58,683 nucleotides of DNA. It comes from an uncultured Verrucomicrobia subdivision 3 bacterium. GTDB taxonomy: Bacteria; Verrucomicrobiota; Verrucomicrobiia; Limisphaerales; UBA11358. The position numbers were made by a program, and so were the translations under genes. Position 1 is the first letter of the stretch; every line of letters begins with the position of its first letter. This document shows positions 53,614-58,683 of this stretch, one piece after another. The stretch is from assembly GCA_903865745.1 (NCBI GenBank), contig CAIPKV010000081.1:1-58683 (forward strand), written 5' to 3'. The notes beneath the pieces are model-generated. The model ran no database searches and was not told the origin of the DNA. It was given only the letters and a program-made list of their open reading frames with translations.

Positions 53614-55781
53614 AAAATAATATAAAAACCACAACGAAACAACTCGGATGGCTTCTGGCGGTCAGTCTGCTGCTGACGCAGTCTTTTTTCAAGGTATGCG
53701 CGCAGGGAGCGGAGGTGCCGACCACCAACAGGCCGCTGGATTCGCTCGCTGCCTTGCGCGATCGGGTGCAAATGGGCGCGGAAATTTTCCTCGACCCGAG
53801 CTATACGCCGGAAGAAATCCAGACTCAATTCCGCCGGATGCGGGAAACCGGCCTGACCGTGGCCCGGGTGTTTATCATTTGGGATCATATCGAACACCAG
53901 CCGGGCAAATGGACTTTCGAACTTTACGATGAAGCTTACCAGGCGGCAGCGGCCAATGGCATTTCCATGTTGGCAACGCTTTGTCCGGAGGATCCGCCCG
54001 CTTGGGCAGGCCAGTCGCCCTTTTACCACGCCAAGCTGCCGATCTTCAGCACGCCTCACCTTCAGGAACGCGGGGCCGAATACATTAAACAGGTCGTCAC
54101 TCATTTCCGGAATCATCCGGCGCAAGGCCCGTGGTCACTGGAGAACGAACCGGCGGGTCTGGCGGAAAGCTTTGATCCGGAAACAGTGCACCAGTTTGGC
54201 GAATGGCTTCACCGAAAATATGGTTCCCTTGACAACTTAAACCGCCATTGGTTCCGGCCCAGTAAAAGTTTCGACCAGGTCAACTTTGGACCGGAGGAGT
54301 TGAATGGTTATTGGATTGATTATGTGGCGGCGGTGGATTGGAAATGGTTCCGCATCCAGCTCCAGACTGACCAGCTCGCCTGGGTGCGCGACCAGGTCCG
54401 GCTGTATGACTCCAAGCATCCGCTTCACGCGCATCCGTCCGCGCTGGCCGACAATATGCCGGCGTCGGGTGCAGATCTATGGTCCGAGAAACAAGTGCTT
54501 GATTTTGTCGGCACGACGATTCATGTGAGCTGGCAGTTGGGTTCATACCGCACCGAGGACATTGACCTCGGCATGGCTTTCATCACCGATTTGTTGCGCA
54601 GCGGCAGCGGCGGAGCACCGTGGTGGATCACGGAACTGCAAGCTGGTTTGTCACTGTCGGGCAGGCAATTCAACCCTGCGGCGGACGAACTTACCCGCTG
54701 GTTGTGGGACGATGTGGGGGCCGGGGCGAAGGGCGTGAACTTCTGGTGCTGGAATCCGCGACGCTTCGGACGCGAAGGCGGCGAGTGGGGATTGGTTAAC
54801 GCCGACGGCTCAACCACTTCCCGGTCGGAAGCGGTCAGCCGGTTCACGCAGGCGCTGGCGGGATCTGCGTCCTTCCTGAACCACGCCGAACCGTTGCCGG
54901 CCCGCGTCGCCATCCTCTACAACCGTGAAAACCTCGTGCTCGGCTCGATTGACCACAGCAACGACCGCGTGATGCTCTCGTTGCTCGGCTGCCATCGCGC
55001 CCTGTGTGAGCGGCAAATTCCGGTGGACTTCATCAACGAGGACGATCTGAAGAGCGGAGCAGTGAACCACTACGCGGTGCTCTACCTGCCCTATTGTTAT
55101 GCCATAGACGACGACTGCGTGGCCGCTCTGCGAAAATTCGTGAGCGACGGCGGCACTGTGTGGGCCGACGGTCCGGTCGCTTGGAAAAAAGAATATGGCC
55201 AGGTGCGCCCGGAAATTCCCGGCGGGCTAACCGATGTTTTTGGCGTGAAGGTGGAAGATATTTTACCGACGGAAGGAGCCTTTGCCTTGACGCCACAGGA
55301 CCGGCAGGCAGGCGATGAAATGCGGTTGCCGCTGACCTTGTGCGGTGCCGATGTTCTGGCGAAGGATGCGCAAGGCCGTCCGGTTGCGACGCTTCAACAC
55401 TATGGCAAGGGCAAGGTATATTTCTATGGCACGGCGCTCACGCTGGGCTATCACCGCCATCCTGATTCACAGGCGGGCGACTGGATGGCTGCGCCCGCCC
55501 GCGCCGCCACCCGCGAAATGAGCGTGTCCGCGACGACGGATGCAAAGCGCGTGTTTTTTCGCGGCCTGAAATGCTCCGAAGGCCTGGCGGCCATCTTGAC
55601 CAATCCCGGTGATGAGTGCAGTGTGCGGGTCAGTTTTCGCGGATCGATTCGCAATGTCAAAAATGTGCTAACCAGTGAAGACCTGAAGGTGGACAAGCAT
55701 GAGGACGTCAGCGAAATCACGGTTAAAGTTCCGGCTGGCGGCGTGACGATCCTGCTGGCCCGGACGGAGGGAAAGCCATGA
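53610..55781 (+). CDS. Secreted GH42 beta-galactosidase
   Basis: The 723-aa protein starts at the ATG overlapping the previous stop and has a signal peptide (GWLLAVSLLLTQSFFKVCAQ). The GH42 barrel is shown by ARVFIIWDHIEHQPGKWTFE, GPWSLENEPAG near residue 178 with the acid/base Glu after Asn, and WWITELQAGLSLSG near 342 with the nucleophile. A trimerisation-type Rossmann domain (~455-620, ARVAILYNRENLVL, HYAVLYLPYCYAIDDD) and a small C-terminal beta domain follow, the full GH42 layout. Secretion is notable, since many GH42 enzymes are cytoplasmic. Paired with the GH2 enzyme it would suit removal of beta-galactosyl residues from galactan or galactomannan-type side chains. Confidence 0.87.
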   Translation: MKNNIKTTTKQLGWLLAVSLLLTQSFFKVCAQGAEVPTTNRPLDSLAALRDRVQMGAEIFLDPSYTPEEIQTQFRRMRETGLTVARVFIIWDHIEHQPGKWTFELYDEAYQAAAANGISMLATLCPEDPPAWAGQSPFYHAKLPIFSTPHLQERGAEYIKQVVTHFRNHPAQGPWSLENEPAGLAESFDPETVHQFGEWLHRKYGSLDNLNRHWFRPSKSFDQVNFGPEELNGYWIDYVAAVDWKWFRIQLQTDQLAWVRDQVRLYDSKHPLHAHPSALADNMPASGADLWSEKQVLDFVGTTIHVSWQLGSYRTEDIDLGMAFITDLLRSGSGGAPWWITELQAGLSLSGRQFNPAADELTRWLWDDVGAGAKGVNFWCWNPRRFGREGGEWGLVNADGSTTSRSEAVSRFTQALAGSASFLNHAEPLPARVAILYNRENLVLGSIDHSNDRVMLSLLGCHRALCERQIPVDFINEDDLKSGAVNHYAVLYLPYCYAIDDDCVAALRKFVSDGGTVWADGPVAWKKEYGQVRPEIPGGLTDVFGVKVEDILPTEGAFALTPQDRQAGDEMRLPLTLCGADVLAKDAQGRPVATLQHYGKGKVYFYGTALTLGYHRHPDSQAGDWMAAPARAATREMSVSATTDAKRVFFRGLKCSEGLAAILTNPGDECSVRVSFRGSIRNVKNVLTSEDLKVDKHEDVSEITVKVPAGGVTILLARTEGKP

Positions 55782-55920
55782 TTCTCACCGCCGCCGTTGG
55801 CGAATACACGATTTGGCCATACAGTTCATCCGGGGGCAAGCAATGCGCACTGTTAAGGCCTGTGTCCGGAATAAAACTTGGCTGAAAATTCAATTTTTAA
55901 AATGAAACCAGCCTAAATAA

Positions 55921-56703
55921 ATGACCATGAAAACAGGCGCTTCTCCATCACAAATCCCAATCTGGCCGCCGCTGAGGTTCCGGACTGGATTTACTCTGAT
56001 TGAACTGCTGGTGGTTATTGCCATTATCGCCATCCTCGCCGCGATGTTATTGCCGGCCTTGTCGAAAGCCAAGGAGAAGGCGGTTCAAACTCAATGCTTG
56101 GCTAATCTCAAACAGTTGAACCTGTCGATGATCATGTATGGCAATGATTTTGGCGACAAAACCCCCAGCGGCAGCGCTGCCAGCGGCTATACTGTCCTCA
56201 ATGTGCCATATAATCCAGGCACCCCGGCACCCTACCAAGCCGTCCATTGGTGGTATAAGGAACTGATAAAATCCTACGCTGGTGTGCCGTCTAACACCTT
56301 TAGCAATACGCCGGTGTTCACCTGCCCCAGGGATGTTGGCTGGCCCGGCAACTACCCAACGCCACTATACACTGATTACAATTGGGATTATAACAGCTAT
56401 GTCTACAATGGCTGTCCCAACAACAACGGCAGTATTGCAAGCACTTTGCTTAACACCAAGTTTACTTTTGTGAAACATCCCTCACGCACCTGGTCCGTGT
56501 CCGAATGGGGGATTCATTGGTCCATATCCTGGCATCAAAAGATTTTTATAGCGTCCAAGGATGTCCGCAACAATGTTAGTTTCGTGGATGGCCACGCTGC
56601 GGGCATCAAGTTATATTACAATCCAGCCTTAGGATCATTTGCTGGTGGATACACGACCGCTCAAATCCCCGATTCTTATGACTACCAAAATGCACCCGAT
56701 TAA
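55921..56703 (+). CDS. Pseudopilin with altered H-x9-DG motif
   Basis: The 260-aa product has the leader helix [20 protein letters not shown] and a C-terminal [16 protein letters not shown], in which Lys replaces the first His of the usual H-x9-DG. It starts 139 bp after the GH42 gene. The following lipoprotein gene overlaps its 3' end, so the two are probably translated together. The ATG at 55927 is an alternative start. Confidence 0.83.
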   Translation: MTMKTGASPSQIPIWPPLRFRTGFTLIELLVVIAIIAILAAMLLPALSKAKEKAVQTQCLANLKQLNLSMIMYGNDFGDKTPSGSAASGYTVLNVPYNPGTPAPYQAVHWWYKELIKSYAGVPSNTFSNTPVFTCPRDVGWPGNYPTPLYTDYNWDYNSYVYNGCPNNNGSIASTLLNTKFTFVKHPSRTWSVSEWGIHWSISWHQKIFIASKDVRNNVSFVDGHAAGIKLYYNPALGSFAGGYTTAQIPDSYDYQNAPD

Positions 56704-57400
56704 TGCTAAAGCCAACCGAAACTATATGACCACCGGATCGTTATCTCATGGCCGGCTTAACCACTGCCTGCTTGGGCGGATTTGTGTCGCCGGACTAACT
56801 TTGCTTCCACTGCTCTTTGTTCCGGGCTGCAAACCCAGTAAGGAACAGACCTTGCTGGAGCCCAGCCAGGCCTTGGGCAAAGTGCTCGCTGAAGAAACCG
56901 TCCGCGTGGCGGGCGTAAAAAAACAGGTGGTGATCATTGTCCGCGGCGGCCCCGCAGCGGGAGGGTCAACCACCGAGGAGGCTTTGCGGAGTGCTCTCCA
57001 AAAGAGCGGCATCACCATTGTGACCGTGAAGGCCGATGTGGGAAATCCCATGATGATGAATGGACAGGGCTTGACGGCGGCTGATTTTTTTGGAGCCCTG
57101 GACAAATCGTCCGGAGCGGGGGCGGTGATTTCGCTGGTGGGCGCGCCATTGCTGGCGTCGGGTGACTACGCCCGCCTTGGCACCGATCACCCGTCGATCA
57201 TGGTTGTCGCCACCAGTATGTTGGGCGATCGCATCGGCGTGCGCAATGACCCCGCGCTCCTAGCGCAGCTGTTGCAATCCAAAACCATCCAGATCGCCAT
57301 TATTGACGGGCCGGATCCGGCCACCCAAGCGACTGTCGCCAACGATTCTACCCACGAAACATTTGCACAAAACTATCACATTCTTCGCCCGGCCATGTGA
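56678..57400 (+). CDS. Predicted lipoprotein of unknown function
   Basis: The frame gives about 240 aa with a hydrophobic segment and lipobox ([12 protein letters not shown]), so it is probably lipidated at that Cys. The mature part looks like an alpha/beta fold ([58 protein letters not shown]). I do not recognise a named family; it resembles periplasmic binding or Rossmann-like domains only in outline. The start is uncertain: ATG 56678 overlaps the pseudopilin by 26 bp, 56690 by 14 bp, and 56726 gives the most compact signal peptide. Its pairing with a pseudopilin suggests a role in assembly or cargo of that system, by position only. Confidence 0.6.
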   Translation: MTTKMHPINAKANRNYMTTGSLSHGRLNHCLLGRICVAGLTLLPLLFVPGCKPSKEQTLLEPSQALGKVLAEETVRVAGVKKQVVIIVRGGPAAGGSTTEEALRSALQKSGITIVTVKADVGNPMMMNGQGLTAADFFGALDKSSGAGAVISLVGAPLLASGDYARLGTDHPSIMVVATSMLGDRIGVRNDPALLAQLLQSKTIQIAIIDGPDPATQATVANDSTHETFAQNYHILRPAM

Positions 57401-58038
57401 GTTCTCATTGTCACTTTTATTAGGAAAACCCGTTTATAACACCCTGCGATATCCTCCGACTCCCCATCGCCATCTTCTGGCCAGCCATCGCCGTCAGCAC
57501 CGCGCCGCCGCCGCCGATCTCTAAGCGCGCGCCCAAGGCCATGCCCAAACCGTGTCACCGACCCATCCCGCGGCAACCATTACTCCCCCCCAAAGATGCA
57601 GCAAGGCCATGGTGGCAACAATTTTGTCTCTTGTGTGCCTTCATCGGTTTGATGCTCTCGAATCCTCATTTTTGATCATTCACCATTACGAAGAAGGGAT
57701 GACACTCTAGTCGCCAGCAATGACCTTCGATTGCTGATAAACTCGCTAAATGCGGGTCTGTTCTTGATGATATCCGGTGGTATAAAATATTTCTCAGGTG
57801 CCGCTTTGAGACTTTTGCCAAATGCTTCCATGGCCAGTCATGTCGGAGTTGTTTGTTAGCCCTCTGGCAAGTGATGACTCTGTTGGTGACTTGGTTGATT
57901 TCATCATACTCAAATCCTCCATCCTTTAGGCGCTTGCGTTTGCCCCATGCCATAAGGGTGATGGCACTGTGAGAAGAATGCCGGGTCCGGCGGTGCCAGT
58001 GCCTGCCAGTTGCATGGTTCCACCCTGGATCACGGTTG
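57401..58038. other. Long intergenic stretch with a degenerate motif copy
   Basis: The 638 bp between the lipoprotein and the last motif copy hold no gene I can support. A minus-strand frame (57666-57952, opening MAWGKRKRLKDGGFEYDEIN) has ordinary composition but no recognisable family and no clear ribosome binding site; it may be a decayed gene. A degenerate motif copy lies at 57585-57599. Confidence 0.5.
57585..57599 (+). promoter_or_regulatory. Degenerate C-tract motif (copy 9)
   Basis: Seven C followed by AAAGATGC, then AGCAAGG instead of CATAGC. No gene starts within 500 bp downstream except the one served by copy 10. It appears to be a decayed site left after loss of its gene. Confidence 0.5.
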
Positions 58039-58078
58039 CCCCCCAAAGATGCCATAGCAATTTGCTGTCAGATGGCAT
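58039..58078 (+). promoter_or_regulatory. C-tract/AAAGATGCCAT motif with hairpin, copy 10
   Basis: Six C followed by AAAGATGCCAT (58039-58055). ATGCCAT (58049-58055) pairs with ATGGCAT (58072-58078), and inside it AGCA (58056-58059) pairs with TGCT (58063-58066), leaving a 5-nt bulge. The structure ends 63 bp before the ATG of the next gene. The core ATG is followed by CCA TAG. Confidence 0.8.
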
Positions 58079-58141
58079 ATTTTATAGAAAATATACTAAA
58101 GTCTCGACTTTGTAGAAAAGCAATAAATAACGATCAAATTA

Positions 58142-58567
58142 ATGAAATCAATCCAACTGCCTCAAACATGTTTTGCGCTGACGCTGGCGTTCCTTGTCTT
58201 GGCCACGTTCAGCAGTCCGGCCCAGCAGCTCATTAATGCCCAATTCGGGCCGACTGCCGCGCTTGCACCGCCTGGATTAACCGCGTATGTGGGGCCGGGC
58301 CCGGTCGGCTCGTCCGGCGACTACTGGAATCCCCTTACTGAGGGTAACAACGGCTACGGCCCCTTTACCTTCGGACCATTATATGACACCACTGGCACCA
58401 ATATCACCACCGTTAACATCACCGTATCAGCTAACGGTGTTTTCACGGGCTGGGGTGATGCGCTTTTTGGGGGCACAGGATCCTACGCCAACTTGAGAAA
58501 TACCGCTTTGACCATATGGGCGAACAACAACATCAACATTTCAGGTGATTGGGCCCCTCTGAACTAG
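58142..58567 (+). CDS. Module protein truncated by an IS3-family insertion
   Basis: The 141-aa frame has a signal peptide (LTLAFLVLATFSSPAQ) and the opening of a module (INAQFGPTAALAPPGLTAYV, VGSSGDYWNP). It most closely resembles the first module of the 1810-aa protein (INVALGPINPVGAYSGAGPV, GSFGDFWN). It breaks off at DWAPLN followed by a stop, inside the apparent left end of the IS element at 58560. The full gene would have encoded another large modular secreted protein; its 3' part, if present, lies beyond the window. Confidence 0.6.
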   Translation: MKSIQLPQTCFALTLAFLVLATFSSPAQQLINAQFGPTAALAPPGLTAYVGPGPVGSSGDYWNPLTEGNNGYGPFTFGPLYDTTGTNITTVNITVSANGVFTGWGDALFGGTGSYANLRNTALTIWANNNINISGDWAPLN

Positions 58568-58683
58568 GCCATTGAGGATGGGATGGTTTTCGGGTAACGA
58601 AAAGAAAACCATCATGAAGAAGACACATCATACGACGGAGCAAATCATCCGCATCCTGCGGGAGGCGGAGACCAGCGGGCAGA
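58560..58683 (+). mobile_element. Left end of an IS3-family insertion sequence
   Basis: From about 58560 (TGAACTAGG..., a TG start as in IS3 ends) the sequence changes character and leads to an OrfA start 54 bp on. The element interrupts the module gene at 58142. The right end and target duplication are outside the window, so the exact boundary is approximate. Confidence 0.65.
58614..58683 (+). CDS. IS3-family transposase OrfA, N-terminus (partial)
   Basis: The ATG at 58614 opens a frame starting MKKTHHTTEQIIRILREAET, which runs off the window. The pattern of a short basic start, then T-E-Q-I-I-x-I-L-R-E-A-E, is the standard first helix of IS3-family OrfA helix-turn-helix proteins. The IS3 group cannot be resolved from 23 residues. 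Confidence 0.85.
   Translation, partial: MKKTHHTTEQIIRILREAETSGQ

Overview
The window reads as an accessory carbohydrate-utilisation region from a Verrucomicrobiota-type bacterium (Pedosphaera/Limisphaerales-like). This is inferred from gene content: four pseudopilin genes of the prepilin-cleavage/H-x9-DG type scattered among glycoside hydrolases, very large secreted proteins built from Ig-like and autotransporter-strand repeats, a beta-propeller sensor kinase paired with a LuxR-type regulator, and a shared C-terminal domain ending in or near 'FYR'. No rRNA, tRNA or CRISPR array was seen.

Left block (1-19.0 kb, all minus strand): a tightly packed, probably co-transcribed run reading right to left. 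It encodes a GH2 beta-mannosidase-like enzyme, a GH130+LamG+six-hairpin fusion, an SP-family sugar porter, an FHS-family permease, a ROK sugar kinase, a class I mannose-6-phosphate isomerase-like protein, a second SP porter, a GH32 fructosidase, a GH5-like endo-hydrolase, a secreted protein of unknown function and a TIM-barrel isomerase/epimerase-like protein. Several junctions are overlaps or gaps under 20 bp. The set could take beta-mannan and fructan oligosaccharides to fructose-6-phosphate.

Middle (19.2-40.1 kb): a pseudopilin, a transposase remnant, a DUF4832-like protein and a GH27 alpha-galactosidase on the minus strand. On the plus strand follow two giant modular secreted proteins (1810 and 914 aa), a pseudopilin, an SGNH hydrolase, a GH43-type hydrolase, and a hybrid propeller sensor histidine kinase with its response regulator. 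A truncated fragment of a DUF4832-type protein closes the section.

Right (40.1-58.7 kb): a secreted GH32 with N-terminal accessory domains, a pseudopilin, a PfkB sugar kinase and an internally deleted GH172/DUF2961 gene on the minus strand. On the plus strand lie a 1538-aa GH32+LamG+autotransporter-repeat protein, a truncated module gene, a GH2/GH42 pair, a pseudopilin plus lipoprotein, a second truncated module gene, and the left end of an IS3-family element that runs out of the window.

The most striking signal is a dispersed motif, C(6-9)-AAAGATGCCAT. It occurs nine times in good form and once degenerate, always intergenic, and each good copy points at the gene starting about 40-125 bp downstream. 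The downstream genes are a pseudopilin, both giant modular proteins, the SGNH and GH43 hydrolases, the GH172-fragment/kinase pair, the GH32 autotransporter-like protein and both truncated module genes. In most copies the bases in or just after the core can pair with downstream sequence (up to a perfect 13-bp inverted repeat). This looks like a coordinated regulon with a common cis or 5'-leader element that I do not recognise. The sensor kinase/response regulator pair inside the region is a candidate controller, by position only.
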